From positions 248,001 to 312,000 of the forward strand of contig NZ_CAMUES010000002.1 in the NCBI RefSeq assembly GCF_947087965.1: a stretch of DNA of 64,000 bases, given 5' to 3'. The notes beneath the pieces were generated by a model. It was not told the DNA's origin and ran no database searches. It saw only the letters and a program-made list of their open reading frames with translations. Made by a program: the position numbers and the translations under genes. Of this stretch, positions 44,064-53,183 are shown piece by piece. The DNA is from an uncultured Mobiluncus sp. Its GTDB lineage: Bacteria; Actinomycetota; Actinomycetes; Actinomycetales; Actinomycetaceae. Within the stretch, counting starts at the first letter, position 1. Every line of letters begins with the position of its first letter.

Positions 44064-46610
44064 ATGTCTGACTCCTCCCTCGAACGCATCCAAGACATCG
44101 ACATTAACGAGGAAATGGAGCACTCCTTCCTGGAATATGCCTATTCAGTCATTCACGCGCGCGCCCTGCCCGATGCGAAAGACGGGCTGAAACCGGTCCA
44201 GCGCCGCATCCTGTTCCAGATGAAACAGATGGGCTTGACCCCGGACAAGGGGCACGTGAAGTCGCAGCGCGTCGTGGGCGACGTCATGGGCAAACTGCAC
44301 CCGCACGGAGACTCAGCCATCTACGATGCCCTGGTGCGTCTGGCGCAACCTTTCACCATGCGTGTGCCGCTTATCGATGGTCACGGCAACTTTGGTTCGC
44401 TGGATGACGGTCCTGCCGCCGCGCGCTACACCGAGGCTCGTCTGGCTCCCGCCGCCCTGGCTCTGGTGGACGACTTGGACGAGGACGTCGTCGACTTTGT
44501 GCCGAACTATGACAATCAGCTCACCCAGCCCGCGGTACTCCCCGCCGCTTTCCCGAACCTGCTGGTCAACGGCGCGAACGGTATCGCGGTAGGCATGGCC
44601 ACCAACATTCCGCCCCACAATGTAGGTGAAACCATCAACGCCGCCATCTACCTGCTGGATCATCCGCAAGCCGATACCGCGGAACTCATGAAGTACTGCC
44701 CCGGCCCGGACCTTCCCGGCGGCGGAATTATTGTGGGCTTGGACGGAATCCGCGAAGCCTACGAAACCGGCAGAGGTATCTTCACCACTCGTGCCCGGGC
44801 CACAATCGAGCAAGTCACTGCCCGTAAGCGCGGCATTGTCATTACTGAACTGCCTTACCAAGTCGGCCCCGAAAGGGTCGCGGAAAAGCTGAAAGAAACC
44901 GTCAGCTCCGGCAAGGTCAAAGGCGTTTCGGGCTGGCAGGATTTGTCCGACCGGACTCACGGAATGCGCCTGGTAGTCGAAGTCAAGAACGGTTTCCATC
45001 CCGAAGCTGTTTTAGCTTCGCTGTACAAGTACACTCCCCTGCAGGAATCTTTCGGCATCAATACCGTCGCCCTGGTCGATGGTCAGCCGCGCACGCTGGG
45101 TCTGAAAGCAGCGCTGCAGGTGTTCGTCGATCATCGTGTTGAGGTCACGCGCCGACGCAGCGAATTCCGCCTAAAGAAAAAACAGGAACGCCTGCATCTG
45201 GTCGATGGATTGCTCATTGCCGTGCTGAACCTGGATGAAGTCATCGAGGTCATTCGGACCTCCGATGATTCCACCGCGGCCCGCCAACGTTTGATGGCGG
45301 TATTCGATTTGTCCGAAGCCCAGGCGGAGTTCATTCTGGAGCTGCGGTTGCGCCGTTTGACCAAGTTTTCCCGGCTGGAACTGGAGGCGGAGGCTGACGA
45401 GCTGCGCCAAGCGATTGCCGAGCTGGAACAGATTTTGGCGTCAACGGAGAAACTGCATGACGTGGTGCGAACTGATTTGCGTCAGACTGCCGCGAAGCTG
45501 TCCACGCCGCGGCGTACCGTGTTGATGGAGGAGGACGGTTCGGCGGTGGCGGCCTCTGAAGATGCCGCGTTGCCAGTTCTGGGGGCGATGACGGTTACGG
45601 ATGTGCCTTTGGAGGTCCCCGATGTGCCGTGTCGGATTGTCCTGGGTGCCGACGGGCGGGCTATCCGCTTGGCTCATACCGGTCCCGTGACGCGCTTAGA
45701 GGGATTCAACAGCACGATCGCCGGCTCTATTCTGACCCATACACGCGGTTCTTTCGGTGTCGTCACCTCATCGGGTTTTGTGGTGCGTCTGGACGTGTTG
45801 AATCTTCCTCCGGGGGAAAAGTCCCCGCTGGCGAGCTCTGCCAGCTCCGGCGATGCCGAGTCCACAGATTCGGCTCAGACGGCGAGCGGGGAGGCCAACG
45901 TTGTGGAGAGCCTCGCAGAAAGCGCACCCCCTTGGTCTTTTGACGGCGCTCCGCAACTGTCAGCCGCAGCTCGACTGGAGGATGGGGAAACCGTGGTTGG
46001 CATCCTCACCTTGGATGAAGATGAAACGGTGGGAATGATGACTGAACAGGGCATCGTGAAGCGGATGCGGCCGGACTATCCCAGTACCCAAAACCGCTTC
46101 ACCATCATCAATCTGGAAGGCACGGACCAGCTGGTCTACGCCGGAGCTTGCCCGGACGACGCCCAAATCGTGATGATTTCAACGGATGCTCAGTTATTGC
46201 GCACCCCAGCAAATAAAGTTCGGCCCCAGGGCCGCAACGCGGGCGGGGTCGCAGGCATGAGCCTGAAAGACCATACGCAGGTCATTGCCGGAGCTATCGT
46301 CCCTGATGAGCTGGTTGCGGCCACCACCGTGGCTACCGTCGCTGCCATCATGAACGCCATGCCCGGAGCAAATCAAAGTTCCATTAAGCTCACGCCTTTG
46401 GATCGCTATCCCGTGAAGGGCCGGGGCGCACAAGGGGTGCGAGTGCAGCGTTTCCTCAAGGGCGAGTACGCGCTCGATATGGCCTTTGTTGGTCCGGATC
46501 CGATTCATGCCGTAGATGCCAAAGGAAAACCGGTCAAGCTGCCGGAGTTGGATGAACGCCGCGATGGTTCCGGCTCGAACTTAAAATCTAACATCGCCTA
46601 TTTCGGTTGA
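44064..46610 (+). CDS. parC: DNA topoisomerase IV subunit A (GyrA/ParC family)
   Basis: An 848-residue type IIA topoisomerase subunit for breaking and rejoining DNA. The winged-helix domain includes [12 protein letters not shown] and the catalytic Tyr in AARYTEARL; a coiled-coil tower and a C-terminal beta-pinwheel follow ([30 protein letters not shown]). A low-complexity Ser/Ala/Glu insert (about residues 585-620) interrupts the pinwheel. ParC rather than GyrA is preferred because the partner parE lies 1.3 kb away in a region near sigA, as in other actinobacteria; the DNA-wrapping GyrA box is not clear. Upstream AAGAAT ends 7 nt before the ATG. Confidence 0.9.
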   Translation: MSDSSLERIQDIDINEEMEHSFLEYAYSVIHARALPDAKDGLKPVQRRILFQMKQMGLTPDKGHVKSQRVVGDVMGKLHPHGDSAIYDALVRLAQPFTMRVPLIDGHGNFGSLDDGPAAARYTEARLAPAALALVDDLDEDVVDFVPNYDNQLTQPAVLPAAFPNLLVNGANGIAVGMATNIPPHNVGETINAAIYLLDHPQADTAELMKYCPGPDLPGGGIIVGLDGIREAYETGRGIFTTRARATIEQVTARKRGIVITELPYQVGPERVAEKLKETVSSGKVKGVSGWQDLSDRTHGMRLVVEVKNGFHPEAVLASLYKYTPLQESFGINTVALVDGQPRTLGLKAALQVFVDHRVEVTRRRSEFRLKKKQERLHLVDGLLIAVLNLDEVIEVIRTSDDSTAARQRLMAVFDLSEAQAEFILELRLRRLTKFSRLELEAEADELRQAIAELEQILASTEKLHDVVRTDLRQTAAKLSTPRRTVLMEEDGSAVAASEDAALPVLGAMTVTDVPLEVPDVPCRIVLGADGRAIRLAHTGPVTRLEGFNSTIAGSILTHTRGSFGVVTSSGFVVRLDVLNLPPGEKSPLASSASSGDAESTDSAQTASGEANVVESLAESAPPWSFDGAPQLSAAARLEDGETVVGILTLDEDETVGMMTEQGIVKRMRPDYPSTQNRFTIINLEGTDQLVYAGACPDDAQIVMISTDAQLLRTPANKVRPQGRNAGGVAGMSLKDHTQVIAGAIVPDELVAATTVATVAAIMNAMPGANQSSIKLTPLDRYPVKGRGAQGVRVQRFLKGEYALDMAFVGPDPIHAVDAKGKPVKLPELDERRDGSGSNLKSNIAYFG

Positions 46611-46679
46611 TACCGGATTTTAATATATTTCCTTTTCGGCTTGGTGGAGTCCGCCGAAGGCGGTGGCGTTGCGCGCGCG

Positions 46680-46712
46680 ACGGGGTTTAGAGAGCCTTAC
46701 GCCCCGTTTTTC
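46680..46712 (+). terminator. Terminator after parC
   Basis: Stem ACGGGG / CCCCGT with a 16-nt loop, then TTTTTCTC on the plus strand. It overlaps the 3' end of the convergent GNAT gene. Confidence 0.6.
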
Positions 46713-47779
46713 TCTCTTTTTCTAGTCGGCAACGCGGCGGCTGACTGACGGTTCATCTGGGCGACTTCTTCGCGTAAAACTGTGGGGTCCACGGGTTTTT
46801 GTTCCTCAGCAGGCAGGTTCACCACCCACTCGGTCGAGCCTCCCGTAACTTCATACCCAAAGTCAGTATAAAGTTTTGCGACTTCGGTCGGGTTTTCTTG
46901 ATCCAACCCCACCGCCGCGAACTGCATTCCCGATTCCTGGTAAGCCGCAATGGCGTGTGACAGCAGTGCCGCGGCGACCTGTGTTTCCGCATAATCGGGC
47001 AAAACTCCCAGGATTTCGGTATAGCCTTGGGTGAACCCCATCGCCTCCCAGTCCTGCTCGTAGCGAGCGGAAAGCAGATAACCCGCGACCTCGGCGACAT
47101 CGCTGGACTTGTCCAAGGCTATAAAAGACCACTGTGGAGCAAAGAAAGGCCGATTCGACTGCCACGTTTGCAAATCTTGGGCGGGAGCCCCCGTCGCCAG
47201 AGCCATCAACTCATTGTGAGCCCGGCGCACATGGTCATCGAAATCCGCAGACCACGGGATAATTTCCAGATACTGGCCGGGTGCCACCAGTTCCCCCGGT
47301 GCTGCCAAATCTCGGCGCAGTTCCAGGTAAGTATGGGCGGGCTGAAAACCATTCTCCTGCAGTTGGTGCGCCGCATCTCTCGCCGCTCGATCCACGAAAC
47401 ACACAATCTGGGCCGGTCGCGGCTTTTCCGCCAGCATGGCGTGAGCGGTTTGAACTTCCCATTGGAAAATGATGGAACCGACTCCGCGATTCCGCCAACT
47501 CGCCTCCACGCCCCCGGAACAAACCGCCTGGAATCCATCGGTTTCCTCGACACGTACGATGGCGTAGGCGACCATCCGCGAGTCCTGGTCCCAAGCGCTC
47601 AGGCCACAAAAATCGGATTGAAAAATCGAATCAACTTCTGCCTGCGAAGTGCGATAGGGCGGATTGTCGATACGTTCCATATCGACTATGAGCCGCATCA
47701 GGTCCCGCTTATGCGCGGCTTCCAGCGGTTTCCAGGTGATGCCTGGAGTGGCAGCTGGATACGCAAAAAGTTGAGCCAA
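46697..47779 (-). CDS. Tandem-GNAT N-acetyltransferase
   Basis: A 360-residue protein with two GNAT-like domains. The first (about 15-160) has NRGVGSIIFQWEVQTAHAML as its acetyl-CoA loop; the second (about 170-340) has DYAETQVAAALLSHAIAAYQESGM and a C-terminal LYTDFGYEVTGGS. This architecture recalls MshD and similar double-GNAT proteins, but the substrate cannot be named. The TTG start follows GAGGGAGA closely. It lies between convergent parC and same-strand parE. Confidence 0.82.
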   Translation of the reverse strand: MAQLFAYPAATPGITWKPLEAAHKRDLMRLIVDMERIDNPPYRTSQAEVDSIFQSDFCGLSAWDQDSRMVAYAIVRVEETDGFQAVCSGGVEASWRNRGVGSIIFQWEVQTAHAMLAEKPRPAQIVCFVDRAARDAAHQLQENGFQPAHTYLELRRDLAAPGELVAPGQYLEIIPWSADFDDHVRRAHNELMALATGAPAQDLQTWQSNRPFFAPQWSFIALDKSSDVAEVAGYLLSARYEQDWEAMGFTQGYTEILGVLPDYAETQVAAALLSHAIAAYQESGMQFAAVGLDQENPTEVAKLYTDFGYEVTGGSTEWVVNLPAEEQKPVDPTVLREEVAQMNRQSAAALPTRKREKNGA

Positions 47780-47873
47780 GTCTCTCCCTCGCTTGTTAGG
47801 AGCCGTTGCCGTGAGCTCGGTTAATGCGACCGGTGAAAAAACCGCATATAAACCTGGAGCTTATCTGACGATT

Positions 47874-49985
47874 CTAGGCGTCAATCATCTCGGCGTCCAA
47901 CTTGGAGGCTCCCTCGATGATGAATTCCCGCCGCGGCGGCACCGCCGAACCCATCAACAGTTCAAAGACTTCTTCCGCCCGGTTGACAGCGGCTTCATCA
48001 CTTAAACGGATTCTCCGCAGCGTGCGATGTAACGGATCCATGGTCGTTTCTGCCAACTGGTCGGCGTCCATCTCGCCCAGGCCCTTGTAGCGCTGAATGG
48101 GTTCCTTATAGGTTCGCCCGGTCTGCTCCAGTTTCCCCAGTTCTTTGTGCAGCTGTTCCTCGGAATAGGTGTAGCGGAACTCGCCCGGCGTCTTGCCTTT
48201 CGCGTTGACCTGAATCCGGTGCAGCGGCGGAACGGCCGCAAAAACCCGACCTGCGGCAATCATGGGCCGCATATAGCGGAAGAACAGGGTCAACAGCAGC
48301 GTGCGGATATGCGCCCCATCCACGTCCGCATCCGTCATCATGATGACTTTGCCGTACCGGGCTTGTGAAATGTCAAAAGTCCGCCCCGACCCGGCCCCAA
48401 GGACCTGGATAATCGCTGCGCACTCCGCGTTCGCCAGCATCTGGGCGGTTCCGGTCTTTTGCACGTTGAGGATTTTGCCGCGAATCGGGAACAGGGCTTG
48501 GAATTCGGAGTTCCGGGCGGCTTTCGCGGTGCCGAGCGCAGAATCGCCCTCCACGATAAACAGCTCGGATTTCTGAACATCGTCACTGCGGCAATCCACA
48601 AGTTTCGTCGGAAGGGTCGAGGTTTCCAACGCGTTTTTCCGCCGCGTGATTTCTTTGGACAGCCGGGCGGACAGGCGCGAACGCATCTCGGCCACGATTT
48701 TGTCCAGAAGGGCGGAAACTTGGTTCTTGTCCTCGCGCTTCCGGGAATTCAGTTTCGCTTCGAGCCCCTCAGTTACGACTTTGGTCACAATCGGCTTAAC
48801 TTTGGCGCTGCCCAGGGCTTCTTTCGTTTGCCCCTCAAATTCCGGTTCGGGCAGGCGCACGGTGATGATGGCGGTCATGCCCGCCAGAATGTCTTCTTTC
48901 TCGATTTTCGATTCTTTAGCGCCCAGTTTCAGGCGCCGCGAGTTGGCTTGGATTGCCGCGCGTAGGGTTTTCACCAGTCCTGCCTCGAAGCCGGCCAGGT
49001 GCGTGCCACCGACCGGGGTCTCGATAATGTTCACGTAGCTTTGTTCCACGGTGTCATAGCCCACTCCCCAGCGCAGCGCCACGTCAACCTCACAGGTGCG
49101 CTCCATCTCTTTAGGCTCCAAATGCCCCGTCTTTTGGTTCGGTACTTGCACAATCTCCGTAAAGGTACCGCTCCCCTGCAGCTGCCAGGTGTCAGTGATG
49201 GCCCGGTCCGGCGCGAGATAGTCCACAAAGTCGACCGTACCGCCCTTGTGCAAGAACGTATCGGTGAGGGGTTCCTCCCCGCGCAGGTCGGTCACAGTGA
49301 TGGCTAGGCCGGGAACCAGGAACGAAGTTTTGCGCGCCCGGTTGGACAGGTCCTCATAACTGAAGTCAACGTCCTTGGGGAAAATCTGGTAGTCCGCCCA
49401 GAAGCGGACCCGAGTCCCGGTGGTGCCTTTCTTAACCTTGCCAAGTTTCGTCAACTTGGAGGAATCCTCGAAAGGCCGGAAATCGTTGTTGGGGTTCAGT
49501 TCCTCCGTGTCACTGAACACCCCGGGTTCGCCCCGGCGAAACTGCAGACTGTGAGTATAACCGCCCCGGTCTACCGCCACGTCCATACGGGCGGACAGGG
49601 CGTTGACCACTGAGGCTCCCACCCCGTGCAAGCCTCCCGCGACCTTGTACAGTCCGGCATCGAACTTGCCGCCCGCGTGCAGTTTTGTGTACACGACTTC
49701 CACACCGCTCAAGCCCGTGCCGGGCACTTCGTCTATCGGCACCCCGCGTCCGTTGTCGCGCACTTCCGCCGAATGATCGGGATAAAGCACGACTTCGATG
49801 TGGTCACAGAACCCCGCCAGGGCCTCATCAACCGAGTTGTCGATGATTTCCCACAGGCAGTGCATGAGTCCTCGCCTGTCGGTCGAGCCGATATACATAG
49901 CGGGACGCTTGCGCACCGCCTCCAGCCCCTCCAAGACGGAAAGGTGGTGGGCGGAGTAATCAGAGACATCTTTTGCTGTAACCAC
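47874..49985 (-). CDS. parE: DNA topoisomerase IV subunit B (GyrB/ParE family)
   Basis: A 703-residue ATPase subunit. GHKL motifs: EIIDNSVDEALAGF, DNGRGVP, GLHGVGASVVNALS; transducer domain; TOPRIM with EGDSALGTAKAARN and DADVDGAHIRTLLLTLFFR; and the C-terminal YKGLGEMDADQLAETTMDP. It pairs with ParC to decatenate chromosomes. The start is GTG with a TAGGAT box 7 nt upstream and no ribosome site. Confidence 0.93.
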   Translation of the reverse strand: MVTAKDVSDYSAHHLSVLEGLEAVRKRPAMYIGSTDRRGLMHCLWEIIDNSVDEALAGFCDHIEVVLYPDHSAEVRDNGRGVPIDEVPGTGLSGVEVVYTKLHAGGKFDAGLYKVAGGLHGVGASVVNALSARMDVAVDRGGYTHSLQFRRGEPGVFSDTEELNPNNDFRPFEDSSKLTKLGKVKKGTTGTRVRFWADYQIFPKDVDFSYEDLSNRARKTSFLVPGLAITVTDLRGEEPLTDTFLHKGGTVDFVDYLAPDRAITDTWQLQGSGTFTEIVQVPNQKTGHLEPKEMERTCEVDVALRWGVGYDTVEQSYVNIIETPVGGTHLAGFEAGLVKTLRAAIQANSRRLKLGAKESKIEKEDILAGMTAIITVRLPEPEFEGQTKEALGSAKVKPIVTKVVTEGLEAKLNSRKREDKNQVSALLDKIVAEMRSRLSARLSKEITRRKNALETSTLPTKLVDCRSDDVQKSELFIVEGDSALGTAKAARNSEFQALFPIRGKILNVQKTGTAQMLANAECAAIIQVLGAGSGRTFDISQARYGKVIMMTDADVDGAHIRTLLLTLFFRYMRPMIAAGRVFAAVPPLHRIQVNAKGKTPGEFRYTYSEEQLHKELGKLEQTGRTYKEPIQRYKGLGEMDADQLAETTMDPLHRTLRRIRLSDEAAVNRAEEVFELLMGSAVPPRREFIIEGASKLDAEMIDA

Positions 49986-49992
49986 GGGCTAT

Positions 49993-49998
49993 ATCCTA
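49993..49998 (-). promoter_or_regulatory. Candidate -10 box of parE (leaderless)
   Basis: TAGGAT on the minus strand, 7 nt before the GTG start codon. Confidence 0.5.
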
Positions 49999-50150
49999 TG
50001 CGTACCGACGCCGCGGTTCAGGTTGCCTTGCCGAGCAACCCGCTTTTTGTCCCCCGTGCTCTCGGTTTTCGCTCTGTGTGGTCCAGGTAAACCGCTGGTA
50101 GACTAAAAGGCCGATAAGGCATGAAACCCACGACACAGGAGGCGTCACCT

Positions 50151-50597
50151 TTGGAGCTGAAGGTTAAGACTTTTGCGCAGCTTAGTAACACGGAACTGTA
50201 TGCAATCTTGAAACTCAGGGTTGATGTTTTCGTAGTCGAACAGGCTTGCCCCTACCCGGAAGTTGATGGGCGCGATGAGGATTCTCTGCACGTGTGGCTG
50301 GAACAGGACGGCGAGATTCTGGCTTACCTGCGCGTCTTGGACCGCGGCGTGGAGAGCGAATATGTCGCAATCGGCCGCGTCATTGCCGCGCGCCGCCGCC
50401 AGGGCTTGGGGTCTGAAATCATGAAAGCGGGAATACGCGTGGCCCAAGAGCGTTTCCACGCCGAAGCCATCTATCTGGAGGGACAGGTCTATGCCCAGGG
50501 GTTCTATGAAAACCTCGGGTTTCGCCAGATTTCTGAGCCCTACTTGGAGGACAATATCCCCCACATTAAGATGCTGCGCGAGTCTGACCCGAGCTGA
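50151..50597 (+). CDS. elaA: ElaA family GNAT N-acetyltransferase
   Basis: A 148-residue acetyltransferase of the ElaA type, recognised by LKLRVDVFVVEQACPYPEVDGRDED and the acetyl-CoA loop RVIAARRRQGLGSEIM. The substrate is unknown. The start was set at TTG 50151 because AGGAGG ends 8 nt upstream of it; the in-frame ATG at 50121 has no ribosome site and would place that AGGAGG inside the coding region. It is divergent from parE and convergent with the CWB2 gene. Confidence 0.88.
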   Translation: MELKVKTFAQLSNTELYAILKLRVDVFVVEQACPYPEVDGRDEDSLHVWLEQDGEILAYLRVLDRGVESEYVAIGRVIAARRRQGLGSEIMKAGIRVAQERFHAEAIYLEGQVYAQGFYENLGFRQISEPYLEDNIPHIKMLRESDPS

Positions 50598-50701
50598 GCA
50601 CCGCCCGCACCGGCTGGCACCGCGCCAAGAACCGCGCGGAGATTTTGTATAGTGCTGCTGGGCTCCGGGCAATAATTTGTGCTCAATTGTTGGCATAAAT
50701 G

Positions 50702-50739
50702 TGTTGGGGGTGTCTGCCATCTGGCAGACACCCCCAACA
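50702..50739. terminator. Perfect 18-bp inverted repeat between elaA and the CWB2 gene
   Basis: Arms TGTTGGGGGTGTCTGCCA / TGGCAGACACCCCCAACA with a 2-nt centre. It sits between convergent genes and can terminate both ways, although a U tract is lacking. A weaker hairpin (GGTCAG / CTGACC) follows. Confidence 0.7.
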
Positions 50740-50851
50740 TGGTCAGGAATGCGAGTTTCTGACCATCAGCCAGTTTCAGATGCTGTAATCTATAAAAAAC
50801 CAGTGCGGATTGTTTTCGAACGAGTAGGAACAAAAACTCAGGACGCTTCAA

Positions 50852-52516
50852 TTATCGTTCGCTGGAAACATCAGGTCCGCCATTGCAGCTGAAATTGTAT
50901 TTATAATAAGCTGGATTAGAAGGGTTCTGGTAATGTATTTCCCCATCATAGAGCGAGAGAGTATATTTTAATACTGCTCGATTCGCAAATTCTTCGAGGC
51001 TAATTACCCCCTTCATATATGCTATTTCATTATCATCAGTTGATTCGACTCCAAATATTTTAACGCTACCTCCAGAATTGACCATAAAGTAATGCATAAT
51101 AGAAAAAAAGGCTTGAGCCTGAATTTCCTTCTCATACTGTGACACACGCAGCGTATCAAGCATAATCAATGTATCAGGAGGGATAGTAGAGGCTGCATTA
51201 ATTATTTCCGATTTTATGACATCTTTATTGATCGGGCTCTCGAAGCCCATAAACGCATCTGAAGGAGATGAAGAAGTCGGCGAGGCATTAAACTCAAATA
51301 CGGCATATTTCTTCGAGACCTGATTAATGCAATTTGTCGCATATTTATCAAGCACAGCGGCACTACCAAACCTTTCATAATGTTTTTTAACTGACAATTC
51401 GGCAGTTTTCGTATAAACTAATCCCCCTGCAGAGCCTAATGATATGTCTATAAGAAAATCTCGTTGGTCTGTCACGTATTTTTTGCCATTATTTAGCATA
51501 ATAGGAAGCTGCTTGGCATCTTCCCAAGTCATGTCTTTAACTGAAATTTGAGATCTCGGGATGATGCCGGTGGTGGCGGCTTGGACGGTAGCATCGGGCA
51601 TGACTCCGGCCCCGCCGATAATCATCAGTTTGCTAGCACCCAGGACGTCAGCTTTTGCTTTCACACCCTCCCCGTTAGCCGGACTCAACAGGATGACCCC
51701 GTCTTTGGCGGCTCCAGCGACCATCGCGTCTTTCAACCCAGTACCCGACGCCAGGTACACGACACTGCCGGACTTTTGAGCCTTAGCATACTTAGCGATA
51801 GTGAACGCGGTCTCATACCGGTTCGCCCCCGCCAAACGAGCCGTCGCCTTACCACCAGCAGCCGTGTTCAACACACTATCGGGCACGACAGCCCCACCAC
51901 CCAGGGCAGTGACTTTCGGGGCTTTCAACTCAGAGACAACCCCGGGCAAGGCTGCCGCGGAAGTCTCAGACGTAAACGTCAAAATCGGGCCATCACGCAG
52001 TACGCTCGCTGCGACCGCGTCAGGAGAACCCGAACCAGTATTCTTGGTAATGTAAACATTCTTCGGGGTACCGTTAACCTTCACCCACTGTTTCGCGATA
52101 GCCCCCGCCGTAGCATTACGATCCGCACCCGCCAAACGAACGACTTCCACACCGCTGGCTTTCGCCTGGTCCTCAATAGCCTGCGGCACCGCACCCACGC
52201 CACCAAGCAACACAATCTTGCCGGGTTTCACCCCACCCAGATTCAGACTCTTACCATCAGTCAACACCACCGGACCGTCCCCAATAGTCGCTGCCGGTAG
52301 CGCATCCACCGGGTTACGATTAGACGCCACATACACCACCGACCACGTGGTTCCCCACGTATGTTTCGCCACCGCCAACGAGGTCTCCACCCCAGACGGG
52401 CCAGCCAAACGCTCATGAGCCAACTCACCAGCCACCGCCGGTGCTACCGACACACCAGCCAAACCAAGCATGGAACCAGCCGCAACCAGCCCCACCAGCC
52501 ATCTCTTCACACCCAT
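50852..52516 (-). CDS. CWB2-repeat surface protein with unique C-terminal module
   Basis: A 554-residue secreted protein. A signal peptide (residues 1-~30: KRWLVGLVAAGSMLGLAG, cleavage near AVA-GE) precedes three CWB2 repeats (~33-320), each with R-LAG-x-x-R-x-x-TA-x-IA and LLGG/ALGG/IIGG strands, expected to bind anionic cell-wall polymers non-covalently. Residues ~325-554 match nothing I know; they are encoded by A/T-richer DNA and should be surface-exposed. The ATG at 52516 has AGGAG 7 nt upstream; an in-frame TTG lies two codons earlier. The promoter contains a 12-base homopolymer. Roles in adhesion or immune interaction are plausible, not shown. Confidence 0.9.
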   Translation of the reverse strand: MGVKRWLVGLVAAGSMLGLAGVSVAPAVAGELAHERLAGPSGVETSLAVAKHTWGTTWSVVYVASNRNPVDALPAATIGDGPVVLTDGKSLNLGGVKPGKIVLLGGVGAVPQAIEDQAKASGVEVVRLAGADRNATAGAIAKQWVKVNGTPKNVYITKNTGSGSPDAVAASVLRDGPILTFTSETSAAALPGVVSELKAPKVTALGGGAVVPDSVLNTAAGGKATARLAGANRYETAFTIAKYAKAQKSGSVVYLASGTGLKDAMVAGAAKDGVILLSPANGEGVKAKADVLGASKLMIIGGAGVMPDATVQAATTGIIPRSQISVKDMTWEDAKQLPIMLNNGKKYVTDQRDFLIDISLGSAGGLVYTKTAELSVKKHYERFGSAAVLDKYATNCINQVSKKYAVFEFNASPTSSSPSDAFMGFESPINKDVIKSEIINAASTIPPDTLIMLDTLRVSQYEKEIQAQAFFSIMHYFMVNSGGSVKIFGVESTDDNEIAYMKGVISLEEFANRAVLKYTLSLYDGEIHYQNPSNPAYYKYNFSCNGGPDVSSER

Positions 52517-52563
52517 AACCAAACTCCTAACGTTAGAAAAAACCTGGGTAACAAAATGCTAAG

Positions 52564-52593
52564 AAAATACCCCCCCCCCCCGCATGCTGTTCA
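52564..52593 (-). promoter_or_regulatory. Predicted CWB2-gene promoter with poly-G spacer
   Basis: On the minus strand TGAACA (-35, 52588-52593), an 18-nt spacer made of GCATGC plus 12 G, and TATTTT (-10, 52564-52569). Each hexamer matches 4 of 6 consensus bases. The predicted start would give a ~40-nt leader with AGGAG. Losing one G gives the optimal 17-nt spacer. Confidence 0.6.
52570..52581. repeat. Homopolymer of 12 C (12 G on minus strand)
   Basis: An uninterrupted C12 run, the only homopolymer of this length in the window, located 54 bp upstream of the CWB2 gene start. Such runs slip during replication. Confidence 0.97.
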
Positions 52594-52802
52594 CCACCAG
52601 CGAACACCACACCGACACAAAACCAAACCCCTCACCCCGGCTGGGAGGGCATATGCACTAACGACCGATTTCAAACCAAAATCCGCCCCGCGGCTCCCCC
52701 GAGCTTTTGCAAAGTCACTGGTAGACCCGTTTCCAGCTGAATCAGGGTGCGCCAAAGCGAAAAGAAATAGGTCATTCATGCACACCTGCTAGATTCCCCT
52801 GC

Positions 52803-52874
52803 GTGGATAACTAGGGAGATTTGGGCTGCAGCTGCCAATAATGGCAGCTGCAGCCCAAATCCCACATTTTATCC
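52803..52874. repeat. Long imperfect palindrome
   Basis: Perfect 19-bp arms (52819-52837 and 52842-52860) around ATAA, extended outward by GGG / CCC after a 2-nt bulge and by GGATAA / TTATCC. Part of the 667-bp gene-free spacer between the CWB2 gene and sigA. Confidence 0.85.
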
Positions 52875-52915
52875 GCAAACGCAAGACGAACTGGGCGTCG
52901 GGCGCGACCGGAGCA

Positions 52916-53165
52916 AGGGGGCGACTCAGCGAGAGGCTGGGGGGTGAGCGTTTTGCGACAATAGTCGTGCAAAACGCGAGGGGGCACTCCCCCTTCCGCC
53001 TCTCGCGAGCGCCCCCAGCGACGAAGCGCCCACCACTAAAACCGATACGCCACTAACGCGATAGTTCTTTTCTGCTTTGGAGCTACGGCGGCGCGACGTC
53101 CCCCGGACGTCGCTTTTAGCCGCCTCCGCCATTAACGCGATGGCTCACTCACTACGCGATGCCAT
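52916..53165. repeat. Palindrome-rich spacer downstream of sigA
   Basis: Nested inverted repeats: GGGGGCG / CGCCCCC and GCGAGAGGC / GCCTCTCGC enclosing GCGTTTTGC / GCAAAACGC; then GCGACGTCC / GGACGTCGC; then GCGATGGC with GCGATGCCATCGC. A near-repeat GCCA-Y-TAACGCGAT occurs twice (near 53050 and 53130). No gene is supported here; one hairpin may terminate sigA. Confidence 0.7.
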
Positions 53166-53183
53166 CGCGCACAGGGGTCGCTA

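Noticed and set aside
44064..46610. Calling this the main gyrA (with 47874-49985 as gyrB)
   Set aside because: Possible, but the two genes are not adjacent in gyrB-gyrA order with dnaA-dnaN-recF, and lie in the sigA neighbourhood where actinobacterial topoisomerase IV genes occur; ParC/ParE is the better fit.
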